Shown: positions 33,537 through 44,693, counted from the first letter of the stretch. The stretch is 64,000 bases of DNA from Branchiostoma belcheri (GCF_001625305.1 NW_017802958.1:117004-181003), one strand, 5' to 3'. Translations and numbers: made by a program. The notes: generated from the sequence alone by a model not told the origin.

Positions 33537-33790
33537 CCTTCTGTAGCTGATCCGAAATGGCGTGTGACAAACAACCCAGGATCGGTCTTACGTAAATGGT
33601 GGAGTTAATTGTCTGAAGCTGGCTATTTGAATAACATTAATATCTATGATTACGATGAAATTTCTATTTATGATGCAGGTCCAGAGATGCATATTTACTT
33701 GTTTTCGTAACCTGTTACGTATTACCAAGCCGCTACTTTAAAATGTATGGAATTGTTGACTTGTATATTGGAAATTTTCTGCAATTAACC
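33537..33790 (+). repeat. Dispersed repeat, copy B
   Basis: Same family as 25018-25290, same orientation; the first 140 bp differ at only a handful of positions. Confidence 0.8.
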
Positions 33791-34320
33791 CTATCTAGAC
33801 CGGGCTTTTTTTTGGCTTGGTGGGACCGGGCATATTTAAGCTGTCCGCCATTTTGGATCATCAATGTTGAATTTTCAAAATTAGTTTTTTTTTTAGGATA
33901 AAGCCTAAATTACATCGTAAACAGACTAAAGACGTTCGTATGAACCTTTTTTGTAAAAAGAAATGGAAGTATTGATGAAATTGTAAGGAAAATAACCTGT
34001 ATATACCTGTTTTTATGATATGGTCCGCCATCTTGGATTTTGGCCGATGACGTCATCAAATTAGCATAAATTATGCATTTTTAATTATAAAATGTACATA
34101 AAATTATTTGGGATGTTATTAGTATTAGAAACCATGTGTAACTTGACATAAAACCCATAAAATTCTATTGTCGAAACTAAAATTACTAAATTTAGCAAAT
34201 TGCATCCATCAATCCACAAAACTAAACAATTGTTTTGAGGCAAATCCTACAAAATCCACGAAAATAAGCATTTGTTTTGAAGTAAATCCTACGCTACCTC
34301 TGTGTAGTCTTCCTTCCTCT
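33791..34320. other. AT-rich interspersed repeat sequence
   Basis: The word GTCCGCCAT(T/C)TTGGAT occurs twice (33844 and 34023) with ATGACGTCATC nearby (34047). This looks like a noncoding interspersed repeat. No gene. Confidence 0.35.
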
Positions 34321-34324
34321 CCGG

Positions 34325-34775
34325 CCCATCATTTGATTTGATTTGATTTATTGAGATTTCAAACAAATACAATACTCGATGAGCCACAGGCAGCGGGGGC
34401 TGGTGTTGTGGCCCACACTCAAAACAATTATAACTTACATATAATCACACGCAAACAAGACACACATTTAAACCTAAACAATATAAGTATATGAAAATTA
34501 CAATCTAGAATCAGCATAGATTAGAATATATCAATCTAATATCTATCAGTCCATTTACTACTTGGTACAGTTCATGCGGTTCCTAGCCGCCAGAATGTTC
34601 TCGTGTCTTAGGCCACGTCTCCGGGTCGACTGAATCTTCTGCTGTGTGAGCAGGTGGGTCGTGCACATGTTCTTGACCACACTAATGCTACGGGCCTCTT
34701 AAACAGGCTGAGGCAGCTGGTTCCACAGCCGTGACGCACATGGCAGAAAGCTGGCCTGGTCCTGTATATGAGGAC
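34325..34775 (-). mobile_element. LINE 3' end with (CAAAT)n-type tail
   Basis: On the minus strand the sequence reads SFLPCASRLWNQLPQPV then stop (a LINE C-terminal signature), continues as UTR, and ends AATAAATCAAATCAAATC. It is fused directly to the MULE piece on its right, suggesting insertion into it. Confidence 0.6.
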
Positions 34776-34975
34776 GAAGACGAGGGGGACTTGCTTGTAG
34801 TCTCTGTCTTGCCGGATGAACGCGTGCACACCGAAGAGCTGCGTGAGCAGGGCGGCATCACGGCAAAGAACGTCCCGTCACAATACCAGGTCTTGGTCAT
34901 TGGTAAAGACCAGGTGTCTTTTCCCCCTGACCCACACATCCGCGCGTATCCGCCTGGGATGTAGTCCCGATTCAA
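34776..34975 (-). pseudogene. MULE transposase catalytic-core fragment, frameshifted
   Basis: Minus strand reads TKTWYCDGTFFAV and, one frame away, QLFGVHAFIRQDRDYKQVPL then VFVLIY. The 'W-DGTF...QLFxIHxFx...VPLVxxLxxxK' pattern surrounds the first catalytic Asp of MULE transposases. One frameshift and truncation by the LINE make it inactive. Confidence 0.65.
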
Positions 34976-35182
34976 CTCGAAAGTCTTACAATATAATATT
35001 CAACTTCTACAAGTCCAAATCTAAAGTAGTTTCATTGACTGAAAAATAATTCATTAGACAATAATAAAGCTCATGTACATTAAAATAAACTTCAACACAA
35101 TGTCTTACCTTTAAGGAACCTTTTGTATTCTGTATGAAAACAATCTAATACATTTTAGCTCCATGTGTCCCGTGAAGAAATA

Positions 35183-35560
35183 TCAGTTACAGCTCCTAAG
35201 GTCTTTAATTTCTCTATGTTGATGTTCGATGACTGTATTCATCTTTTCCAACTGGGACTTTAGTTTCTTCTCCATTTCCCTGAATGTTTTTAAACTAACA
35301 GTCGGCTCGGCATAGCTGGTCGATGGCCCAACACCTGACTGGGGAGGTTGGAAATGGTGACTTGTGGAGACTGGTGACATATGGTACGTTGAAGGTGTGG
35401 GGTGTGCCAATGGAGAAAAAAACGGCAGGATTTGCATAAGGCCTTGGAGGAAACTGATACATTGGCGACGGGAAATATGGGCTGGCAGGGTGGTTGGACG
35501 AATGCCTTCTGCTTGGAGTGTTGACTACATCTTCCTCTTCCAACCGCGGACTACAATGTA
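35183..35560 (-). pseudogene. C-terminal exon of an unidentified coiled-coil protein, frame uncertain
   Basis: A splice acceptor (ACATTGTAG) near 35552 on the minus strand opens LEEEDVVNTPSRRHSSNHPA, a Ser/Pro/His/Tyr-rich stretch. After a run of seven T near 35420 the coherent composition continues one frame over (FFSPLAHPTPSTYHMSPVST) and ends in a heptad-rich coiled coil (KTFREMEKKLKSQLEKMNTV) and stop at 35183. Either a one-base indel in the T run broke the gene or two exons overlap. Family not recognised. The exon at 36135-35944 may belong to the same transcript. Confidence 0.35.
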
Positions 35561-35577
35561 TATAAAAAATTGAAAAT

Positions 35578-35685
35578 AACTAGAAAGGCCAATATTTGCT
35601 TTGGAGCAAATACAGCGATGGGTTCACCACATTTTACCACAAGGCAGGGAAAGAATGAGAAACACAAGGGAAAACAATGATTTAC
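35578..35685 (+). repeat. 108-bp dispersed repeat, copy A
   Basis: From AACTAGAAAGGCCAATATTT to AAACAATGATTTAC. Nearly identical, same orientation and length, to 49058-49165 (two or three mismatches). Contains GATGGGTTCACCACATTTT. Confidence 0.9.
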
Positions 35686-35943
35686 CAGGAGCTTTTAAAA
35701 ATTTAAGCTTAAAAAGCAGCCATTTGAGGGATACCCAAAGGGAAAAAATGTCATTTCTAAGGTATGTACAATGTATCCTTGATTAGTAATTTTTATATTT
35801 TTGCAGCTTGGAATCTTCACAAAATACAGAAGATACTCCAAATCAGACACAACCAAGAACAGACTCTGAGATAAATTAAATGTTAAACGTAGCATCTGGT
35901 GTGCAAAGTTGTAATATTCTACATGCAAAAAAAGTAACTATAC

Positions 35944-36135
35944 GTCTGTTTTGCCTGCTAATAGTGTCTCATTTGACCATGCAACGGTTTTGACATAGGC
36001 AGCCTCTGGATCATACTGTTTCCTTTGGAAGAACTGCCACACAGCATGGGAGAGGAGGCGCTCGGCATCTCCAACAGACTGCTTTCGGATTCCCACAAGT
36101 GCTGCGTACGTGAGGTCGGTTTCGCTGGACGTCAT
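35944..36135 (-). CDS. Possible exon of an unidentified minus-strand gene
   Basis: ATG at 36135 opens MTSSETDLTYAALVGIRKQS then VGDAERLLSHAVWQFFQRKQ, ending at a possible donor (GTATAG, from 35943). The helical, charged sequence has ordinary protein composition and no internal stop, but I do not recognise a domain. It may connect to 35560-35183, although the phase of that junction does not give the best frame there. Low certainty. Confidence 0.3.
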
Positions 36136-36831
36136 CGCTTCGTCAAACCGTCGCACGTCAATTTCGGTGTGACCTCCGTCTCGTGTATGCTTGTTTTATT
36201 TTTACCAGGAAAATGGTCGCAGCGACGGTATACTGGGGATTCCCCTGGATCACTTTGATGGGTCAGGTCCTGGGGGACTATTGCGCTTGCCCTGCGGTGA
36301 CTTTCCCGCGGCAGTTACAATTACAAGCAGTCCAGTTCTGATATGCATTCAGTTTGGTGTGTCCGCTCACTAGCTGATTAATGAATCGGGGTCGGCCCTA
36401 TGTTACGACAGCCCTATGTTTTGACGCCCCCTTTTTTCAACGTGATTATGGCTATGTTCAGACACCAAATGATAAATTGTAAATTTATTGAGTGTAATGA
36501 TCTCGAAGGAAATTTTCACGTAATATATTGTCACTGAAAGAAGAAAAAAACATCAATACTTTCCTTGTAGGATCGTTAGTTTTATGGGAATATAACAACT
36601 TAACGCTCTGCGACATTGACATCCAGCCCGAGTCTAAAACATAAACAAAAACAAACAACGCAGATCTAGTCGGGTAGGTAGGGCTTTTTATTCTACGTTT
36701 GTGTCACATCCTCCAAAAACACCCTCGATCCATACAAAAATATCTCTTAAAAGATGTATCCCAAACAGCGTCGAACAAACCAACACAAACCCCACTCAAA
36801 CCTGGAATGAAGGTCAGCAACATTTAAAAAG

Positions 36832-37195
36832 AAAGTTTGAAATCAACACTATGGCGGGTTTATTTTGTAACTTTTTTTGTACTTATTATGTAAGATAAAA
36901 CATAAGTTTGAAATCAACACTATGGCGGGTTTACCTGAACACTCCCGAAGGATCTCTTGTACAAAACAACATATTATGTAAGATAAAACATAAGTTTGAA
37001 ATCATCTTTACCTGAACACTCCCGAAGGATCTCTTGTACAAAACTACATATTATGTAAGATAAAACATAAGTTTGAAATCAACACTTTGGTGGGTTTACC
37101 TGAACACTCCCGAAGGATCTCTTGACAATATAGTGATAAAAATTAATAAAGTATGTGAGATAAAACAAGTTTGAAATCAACACTATGGCGGGTCT
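36832..37195. repeat. Tandem repeat, ~80-90 bp unit, about four copies
   Basis: Unit contains AAGTTTGAAATCAACACTATG then CCTGAACACTCCCGAAGGAT and CTCTTGTACAAAAC, repeated with indels. Lies inside the 36395-38197 element. Confidence 0.9.
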
Positions 37196-37212
37196 CGAAC
37201 AAGGTCACTTAA

Positions 37213-37355
37213 CATATTACACATACGGTTTAATACAGTAGAGTACGGCGTTCCAATACCGCCTCAGGGGTCTTTCACCTCTATTGTACTTTCTCTTTAG
37301 CCTGCGGATACGCCGCTCTAGGTTCCGCCACTTTCTCTTCCTAGGGGAAGTGGAT
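37213..37355 (-). CDS. Small very basic open frame
   Basis: Minus strand, after a possible acceptor (TTCCCCTAG at about 37347): KRKWRNLERRIRRLKRKYNR then RYWNAVLYCIKPYV and stop. The dense Arg/Lys helix could be a DNA-binding or nucleolar segment, perhaps the last exon of an element-encoded protein. No partner exons were seen; it could be chance. Confidence 0.25.
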
Positions 37356-37429
37356 CACCTCTGTCTGCTTTTGCAATCGTTACCTTCACCAGCCTCTCCT
37401 CGTCGGGAAGATCAGCTTCCTATCCTATC

Positions 37430-37700
37430 TGAAAACATCTCGCGATTTTATGTTAACTTTTAACATCTCGATATTTTTTTCAAGAAATCCGATTTTTTTT
37501 GTGAAAAATTCCGAAATGAAAAAAAAGTATCGACATTTATTTTTTAAGATTTTGTAGCGGTTTATTGTAAAGCATCTTGAGGTCTTTATACAGTATCTTA
37601 AGATATTATGAAATATCTCAAGTTTTCCTCCAAAGACCCCAAGATTGCTACAAAGGCTCGCGAGATTTGGCAAAAAACTCGAGATTTTTAGGCTAAATCT
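37430..37700. repeat. Low-complexity tract of recurring CGAGATT/AAGAT words
   Basis: Short words such as CTCGCGATTTT, CATCTCGATATT, ATCTTAAGATATT, CTCGCGAGATTT and CTCGAGATTTT recur every 20-40 bp in both orientations. A weaker echo is at 58015-58055. Function unknown. Confidence 0.4.
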
Positions 37701-38040
37701 TGGGCTCTTTCGATTGTCAACGAGGCATAAAGAAAAGTTTTTTTCACAAAACGTTGTATATGTGTACTGTTACTTTATTGGTACAGATTTATTTTAAATG
37801 TTCCAATTTGTTCTTGTATTGCTTCGATCTTCGATTTAACAAATGTACAATGCCTTTCCATTGCATTCACCAATAATCATTTTGTCGGGAATATAGCCAT
37901 AGGTGTGTCGTAACATAGGTGCGTTCTAACATAGGTGCGTCGTAACTGTAACACCGAGTGTAAATATGTAAATAGTGGGAATTGTATGTAGGCTTCATAT
38001 AAGGCATCACTGACTGGGTAGCGGTCTGCGACGCTGGTTC

Positions 38041-38112
38041 GGAATTCTGGACGGATTGTTGGGAGTGTCACGTGGCACGCCGCGCGAGCGGCGCGGGTTC
38101 GATCCCGGCCCG
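38041..38112 (+). repeat. tRNA-like (SINE) B-box segment
   Basis: CGGCGCGGGTTCGATCCCGG carries a B box (GGTTCGATCCC) and an adjoining GC-rich stem (GCCGCGCGAGCGGC). No matching acceptor stem was found, so it is read as a tRNA-derived repeat. Confidence 0.4.
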
Positions 38113-38199
38113 TAGCCGAGAATCAACATCTGAGTTTTTCTGAGTTTCTATTCCCTGCCCCTGCGTTACATAACATAGGGCTGTCGTAACATAGGGCTT

Positions 38200-38820
38200 G
38201 AACCAATGATGATTTGTGTGCCTCTTCTTCCAAGTGTTATGCCTTTCTTCTTTTTGGTTGTGACGATTTTCTGCATGTGTTCGCTTCTTGTGTTCAGCTT
38301 TGTTCTTCTGTTCCAGCTCTCATGTGCTTGTGTTTCGATATGTTTCAGAGCTTGGTGTTTTGTCCAGGATGTGTTGCTCTGGTTGGTCTTTGCCTCGTAG
38401 GCTGCCAGTTTAGCCTCCTTGTCTGCAATTTCGTTTCCAGGTATTCCCATGTGTCCTGGGCACCAGGTGATATGGATGGTGAGGCCCTGCCGTTTGAGTG
38501 CTTGTATTTTGTTGCGGATAGTGTGCACTAGACAGTTGTACGCCTCCACTTGTTGAACACCAGTGACCGTCTCTATGGCAGATTTGCAGTCACAGAGCAG
38601 GAGTAGTTTGTTGGCTGGAGTTTGCCTTCTGATGATGGTGTCGATGGCAAGGTGGAGGTCCTCCACTGGATCGTCTTCGTAATTGTTGGATTTTGCAGGT
38701 ACAGGTTTACGTACAGCGTAGGGCTCGGTCATACCCCATCTCTCGTAGATGACCGCTGCACATCCAGTCGGGGCCTGGGTTGTTCAAGGCAGACCCGTCG
38801 GTGAAGATAACTAGTTGGGT
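38200..38820 (-). pseudogene. Non-LTR retrotransposon RNase H domain, broken
   Basis: Minus strand: LVIFTDGSALNNPGP (first catalytic Asp), a frameshift near 38740, then LLLLCDCKSAIETVTGVQQV (second Asp) and HITWCPGHMGIPGNEIADKE (the His and final Asp) followed by a Lys-rich tail. This is a complete type I RNase H motif series as found at the C-terminus of several LINE clades. The frameshift between the first two motifs and the absence of reverse transcriptase make it a relic. Its 3' side is cut by the inverted-repeat element ending at 38197. Confidence 0.75.
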
Positions 38821-38934
38821 CAGTGTTGCTTGGTATGTCTTGGAGTGTTACTAGGATTTCCTGTCGTGCTTTGTCTTTGCCCCCAGTGGTGTTTGTCTTT
38901 GCAGTGAAAGTTCCCAACGCCTCCAAGACCGAAC

Positions 38935-39362
38935 GAATACATATCTGTTGGAAAAGTGAGAGGGAGGAGGAGACATGGAGAAAAACGAAGTCACTGGGCT
39001 CCAGGCTAGGCATCGCTGACGATATCGACGCTAGAATGCAGTTGACCAACGCAGCAGTTAGGAAGATGTGGTACATGTGGGGAGCACAACCAGTCTCCCT
39101 GGAGCTAAAGCTTAAACTGTTTGACGTTTACGTCCTACCTGTAATGCTTTACAACTGCGGCACATGGGGGCTAACGGAACAGTTAGCCAGCAAGATCGAC
39201 GCTTGGCACAGGAAGCAGTTAAGACGCTAAGCTGGATATTTCCACCCACACCACATCAGCAACACCAACCTGTACAAGATCTGCAACTCTTCTCCACTTC
39301 AAAATGAAGTCCACCGGCGCAGATGGACTCTCTTTGGGCACATACTTCGCATGCCACCTGAC
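38935..39362 (+). pseudogene. Non-LTR reverse-transcriptase C-terminal fragment
   Basis: Plus strand: KSLGSRLGIADDIDARMQLT, KLKLFDVYVLPVMLYNCGTW, AWHRKQLRR then a TAA at 39228-39230, continuing in the same frame as ISNTNLYKICN and RRRWTLFGHILRMP. The 'KSLGSxL ... LxxxVLPxxLYxCxTW ... GHILRM' order is the thumb/C-terminal region of many LINE ORF2 proteins. One in-frame stop and truncation at both sides. It is oriented opposite to the RNase H relic beside it. Confidence 0.75.
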
Positions 39363-39790
39363 CAGGGATCGAAATTCATTTTTTGATTAGGTGCCAAAAA
39401 AATTAGGTGCACCAAAAAAGTTTTGGGTGCACCATATATTTCCAGTAGTACATAAATAAGTGAAATATTACTAATATCAAATTAACAACATCACTGCTCC
39501 TCTTTAGCTATCTAACCAACCTTACTGCTCCTCTTCAGACTCAGAGCTTGAAACATCTCTGTTTTGGTATCTTCTAGGCCCATAGGGGGTGCTGGTAGGC
39601 CTCCTTCTGCCCCCCTCCCACCACAAGGTGACTACCGGTAGGGGGTCAAACATGTCCAAGGACTGAGGACTTAACGAGATCGTCATGAGACTTGTCAATC
39701 TGTTGGATTCCAGTCGGGCACGCCAGTCAGTTTTGATTCTGTTCATGAGAGAAAAGGATCTCTCGCACTGCGCCGTATGAATAGGAATGC
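39363..39790 (-). pseudogene. 3' end of a hAT element: C-terminal transposase plus terminus
   Basis: Minus strand from 39790: QCERSFSLMNRIKTDWRARL then ESNRLTSLMTISLSPQSLD, acidic tail SSSESEEEQ and stop at 39522. This is a hAT dimerisation domain. About 80 bp further the element ends at 39363 in CAGGGATCGAAATTCATTTT with subterminal copies of GGTGCACC. The same terminus and subterminal word define the MITEs at 47477-47750 and 50530-50853, so this relic identifies their likely transposase source. Confidence 0.7.
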
Positions 39791-40010
39791 ACGGCGGTCT
39801 GTCGCTATGGCATCAATCTATGTGCACTATATTTGCTTGTACGAGTACAGCGTACGGAAAAGTGTGTCCCCAGCAAAATATCCAACAGATAAACATGTTT
39901 TCCATTGATACCTCCGTCATATCGAAGATCATCCCAGAAAAAACAAGATTGTTTTCAGTATGAACGAAGGATTAAAATCATGCACGTCGAACAACCAACC
40001 GTTAGTAAAC

Positions 40011-40456
40011 CTAAGGTCCCAATTACGCCGGTGCCCGTCGGGGATGTAGCCCCGGCTGGCCCCGGCCGGGTTCAGGAGTCGAGCGGGCATCGGCTGTCGT
40101 GGTCACAATTAAAAGTTTCCTTCAGTAGCATTTTGTTAGAAATTTTGTCACCCTCTTTGGTCGGTATCCGGCAGGCACCCGGCAGGTACCCAGCAGATTC
40201 TATGACGATGTCTTGTATTGACCTATACGTAATGCAGAATTCACGTATTTGTTGTGATCATTTGATCTGTGAGGTAACACATTTTACCCGGGTTTACGAA
40301 GTACACACCTTTATTCTGTTCATCTGGTCTGTGACGTAAGAAATGTGTCCCGGTGGAATGCCGGCAACCGGAGGGGTACCTCTCGGTGTTATCACGATGA
40401 GGTCACGGCGTCTTTTTGTCAGCGGGGCCCGGGTAGAATTTAACTCAGAATTAAAA
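40011..40456 (+). repeat. Copy of the TTAA-type MITE, interrupted by the assembly gap
   Basis: About 445 bp nearly identical to 41487-41900, beginning CTAAGGTCCCAATTACGCC and ending at the N run. It contains 27 bp (around 40152-40178) absent from the second copy. The left flank is not TTAA. Confidence 0.85.
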
Positions 40457-40476
40457 NNNNNNNNNNNNNNNNNNNN
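40457..40476. other. Assembly gap (20 N)
   Basis: Run of 20 N of nominal length. It truncates a repeat copy, as expected where near-identical repeats confuse assembly. Confidence 0.99.
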
Positions 40477-41480
40477 CCGAACAAGTGCAATCCCTTACAT
40501 GATACGGATGCTGAATTTGTAGCTGCTCTTTACTTCGTTGCCCTACTTATAACTTAATGCTGCCATCTATTTGTATGTACGTGTACTCAAATGTTATTTA
40601 ATATTCCCAGAAATTTTATTCAAATGTACATACTAGAATCTACTCGTTGCGCCACACCTAATCATTTTATCCCGATATGCTTTTAACTTAAATGTTCAAT
40701 GTTTTAACCAACCACTTGTTATCAATTGTTTTTATTCAATGCGCTACCTACATACCTCGATTTTAAATATTATACGTTAGACTGTTTATTTGCGTAAATC
40801 TATTAATCAATTGTAAATGTATCACATAATTCAGCCATTGGCTGCGAGGTGTTACTTGAATTTAAAAAAAAACATTATATATAAGTTTATGTAAATTCTT
40901 TGTTTACACATGTATGATTTATGTTAATAAGAGACGTCATTGGACAAGATAGTGGACCATCAGTAACTCGGATATTACGTTTTTTTTCTCTTAAAACGAT
41001 AAAACTCTCAAAACTTTTTTAAAGCAGAGAAAACGAAAACTAAAGCTGTCTGCAAGTGAAGTAAACCCACCTTGCACTAACAAAAGTTCATTCCGTCTGG
41101 ACTGACAACGGGTTACCATGGTAACAGTTATATGGGGAGGGGGGCGGTGTTTCAATGCCCGAGGCCACTTTCTTATTGTATAATGTCTAGCAATTTTCAG
41201 CTAGAACCAACAAACCTGGTGACTTTTCCTTAAATAACTTGGGCAATAATTTCATTTTAAAGATGAAAATCAATATTTTTATGTTGCCAAGGCAACGGGT
41301 TGCTGACAAACATATTTTACAAAATTCCGTAATTTCATGCAGTTTAAGAAATGAAATTTCCACTTTTTTCTAGTAAAATTGCACCTCTTATTTGGAATTT
41401 ATGGCATATGTAATTTCATATAATTTCTATCATTAAACGAATTTTTCTTTCATTTTTGATGCTGCATGAACCCTACTTAA
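40477..41480. other. Gene-free AT-rich interval
   Basis: No domains or clear repeats recognised on either strand. Confidence 0.3.
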
Positions 41481-42046
41481 AGCTAAGGTCCCAATTACGC
41501 CGGTGCCCGTCGGGGATGTAGCCCCGGCTGGCCCCGGCCGGGTTCAGGAGTCGAGCGGGCATCGGCTGTCGTGGTCACAATTAAAAGTTTCCTTCAGTAG
41601 CATTTTGTTAGAAATTTTGTCACCCGGCAGGTACCCAGCAGATTCTATGACGATGTCTTGTATTGACCTATACGTAATGCAGAATTCACGTATTTGTTGT
41701 GATCATTTGATCTGTGAGGTAACACATTTTACCCGGGTTTACGAAGTACACACCTTTATTCTGTTCATCTGGTCTGTGACGTAAGAAATGTGTCCCGGTG
41801 GAATGCCGGCAACCGGAGGGGTACCTCTCGGTGTTATCACGATGAGGTCACGGCGTCTTTTTGTCAGCGGGGCCCGGGTAGAATTTAACTCAGAATTAAA
41901 TTCTTATCGGGGCCCCGACGGGCCCCAAAATAGCCCGGTAGCCGCAGGGTGCCCCGCGGGGCCACGTCGGGGTCCCGCCCGAAAGTGGTAAAAAACAGCC
42001 CGGGAACTACCCGCCAGGGCCCCTTTTCCCAATTGGGACCTTAGCT
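41481..42046. mobile_element. 566-bp MITE with TTAA target-site duplication
   Basis: Termini AGCTAAGGTCCCAATT and its exact inverse AATTGGGACCTTAGCT are flanked by TTAA on both sides (41477-41480 and 42047-42050). TTAA targets point to a piggyBac- or Kolobok-type transposase. GC-rich interior with CCCGG-type runs. Non-autonomous: no transposase domain. Confidence 0.88.
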
Positions 42047-42159
42047 TTAATCGACCACCATGGAAATTTTCATCATTGCCTTCGACTGAAGGCTATGCCT
42101 TCGGAGAAGGCTATGAAATCGCTTTTGCACTGTTTGGCAGATTAGGCACGATAACTCTT

Positions 42160-44110
42160 GAAGGCAAGGTCCGAGGTGCACGATTTTTGGCAGGCATGTT
42201 GATTTGGGGGTGGCCATTGTCAAGGCTAAAAATGGGCTTCGTGGGGGGTTCCTAAGTCACTGTAGTTGACCTTGGTTTTTGGTGTTTTTTCCTTGTCATC
42301 AAGATATCTCGAGTATCCTTAAATGGATGTTCATGATTTTTAGTGGGCAAGTTACCGTTAAAAATGCCGAGGTCAAGTTCAAAGATGGGCCCCGTGGGGG
42401 TTTCTATATCACTGCAGTTGACCTTTGTTTCTTGTGTTTTTTCTTGTCATCAAGATAACTCGAGAATCTTTAAATGGATGTTCATGTTTTTTAGTTGGCA
42501 AGTTACCATTGACAATACCAAGGTCAAGTTCGGATATGGGCTTCGTGGGGGGTCCCCACGTCATTGAATTAGAAAGTACTGCAGCGAAACTTCTGGTTTT
42601 TAAATCTCGTGATATGGACGTGCTAGGGTCATGATTTTTAGATGGTACGTAGCTCTCGTGCTCACAAAGAAGTGCCATAAGTTTGGGCCCCGTAGCAGCT
42701 TGTTTGGGAAATGCAGAGGCATTTGTTTGAAAATGTCTGAAGTAGGATAGCTCAAGAACCGGTTGTCGGATTGTTGTTAGTTTTGGGATCTCGGTAGCTT
42801 AAGTGATGCTTGACCTAATTAGATGACAATTATGCAAATCACAATCTAATTTACATAATTAATGACAAAAGTCTATAAATCTGCTGTGTTCCATGATAGA
42901 ACAATTGAAATGGTGGCATATTTAATCAAGAGGAAGAGGAACAGTAACAGATATTAATTATGTAAATTGCGACCCAATTTGATTAATTGATAAGAGAAAT
43001 CTAATGTCTTTCATACTGCAGTTACGTAGTGGGCTTTTGGTGATTGTTAGTTTTTCAGTAGTTGAAGTTGTAGAATAGAATTTTTTCTTAAATCTTTTGT
43101 GAATAGGTTAAGGGGTTTAGATTGAGGGTTTAAAGTTTGGAGTCTGTAGTAGGTTGTGGGTACGTGTAATAGCCTAAGGACATTTTGTTTGCACATCTTT
43201 AAAGTGTAGGCGAAGTCTTTTTCCTTTTATGTAGTTGGTTAAACTAACAGCATAGTTGGGTTAAGTAGGTTACGCTAACAGGCGTGTTGTTCTATGTATT
43301 AGGTTAAGATAACAGATATCAGGGTGAACTAAGGTAAGATAACAATAACACTGACAGGGTGTAGAGATAATTGTTTGAACAGTACCAACGAAGTGTCCTA
43401 TAATAACAAGAGTCTCAGCTACTCTGAAAACAGCCCTGACAAGTTAGTACTGTATATCAAAATAGACACAGATGTGGAAGTGGGTCACATCCTTGAGCTC
43501 TACATTATCTGGGGCAGGCAAGCAGTTTTGATAGAAACAGGCTGGGGTTACAAATATTTGGTGTCAATAAGGCTTAATTTGCATAAATAATTAGAAAAAT
43601 GCTATAAATAGTAGTATAATGCAATAGTGGTGACTGACAGGAATTTCATACTGGCTGCATTTGGAAGTTTGACTTTGATGGGCTTCGTGGGGGGTCCCAA
43701 TGTCATTGAATTAGAACGTACTGCAGTGAAACTTCTGGCTTTTAAATTTCGTGATCTGGACGTGCTAGGGTCATGATTTTTAGATGGTAGTTAGCTCTCG
43801 TTCTTTGACATGCTGCATTTTTCCCCTAACTTGTTAGGGGGCTCTGTTGCAGGACTGCTGGACTAGTATTGTAGCTTCTCAGACAGTTATCAAGAACTCC
43901 AGCTCTCTAGCGTTTTGAAGTCGTAGTAAACAACGCTAATTGTCTGATTTGCTGGTAAACCAATACCCTAGACCTCGAAAATAAAGACTTATTTATTGTT
44001 GTAGGTGAACACAGATTTGCAAAACTGACCCAAAATGAGAGTTAACATCATTTGTTAACATCATTAATTTTGTCGAAGGCATGAAATCGTGGAATTCTAG
44101 TTATACATGT
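42160..44110. mobile_element. Copy of the large foldback family, with ~150-bp internal repeats
   Basis: Blocks beginning ATGGGC(T/C)(T/C)CGTGGGGG occur at about 42229, 42383, 42534 and 43678. The first three are tandem with 151-154 bp period and share CTTGTCATCAAGATA and AATGGATGTTCATG. The part at 42710-42960 (TAGCTCAAGAACCG..., GTAGCTTAAGTGATGCTTG) is homologous to the middle of the foldback at 63100-63370. It ends near GAAGGCATGAAATCGTGGAA (44075). No coding domain. Confidence 0.65.
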
Positions 44111-44693
44111 ACTGTATCCCTCCCAACTCACGAATCCTATATAGGTGTGTACAGAACTTACCTGTTCGTGTTTTAGGCTTCCGATGGTGTGATATCCACT
44201 TCAACAATCCTAACCCGTTTACATGCGCCACACCTCAAAGAATATTAATAGCTAGTCCGGTTGTTTTGAACGTCAGGAGGTGAAAACATTATGGCATCTG
44301 AGTATTTGGTTACGTCTGCACAGGTAAAACGCCATACCAACACGGGAGGTTTTCATTCCAACACATTGAAGGCGGCAGCTGGACTTCAAAATTTAGAAAT
44401 GAAAGGGATTATTGGGATTTTCTGCTTTGTATGAAGGGGGTGGTATGGTAACTTCTCAAATTTCTGGATAGATATGTGACAAGAGTTAATCAAAATTAAG
44501 GGCGATCAACTGAACTTCGTTCAATGGATTGTGTTTGTGTCTTCTTTCAAAGGGATTAGAGACCATTGTAGTGGAGTCAAGGCTTAAATGTTTCATGTTT
44601 GTCGCTTTTTCTACCATAGGGCAACATGTAATCAACTCTACGAGACAGATGTCTAAGGTTTACTAAGATAAAATTTCTGTTCAAAACGTAGAC

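Larger units (their letters stand above)
36395..38197. mobile_element. 1.8-kb DNA element with 26-bp terminal inverted repeats
   Basis: Left end GCCCTATGTTACGACAGCCC (36395-36420) is matched perfectly over 26 bp by the inverse of 38172-38197. The repeat itself contains a doubled word (GCCCTATGTT twice). Related words (TCGTAACATAGG, TCTAACATAGG) recur as subterminal copies at 37905-37945. No target-site duplication was found. Inside are a tandem repeat, a small basic open frame and a tRNA-like box, but no transposase, so it is non-autonomous. Confidence 0.7.

Noticed and set aside
38041..38112. Functional tRNA gene
   Set aside because: Good B box but no cloverleaf or acceptor stem. The same applies to 32495-32560 and 48605-48685.
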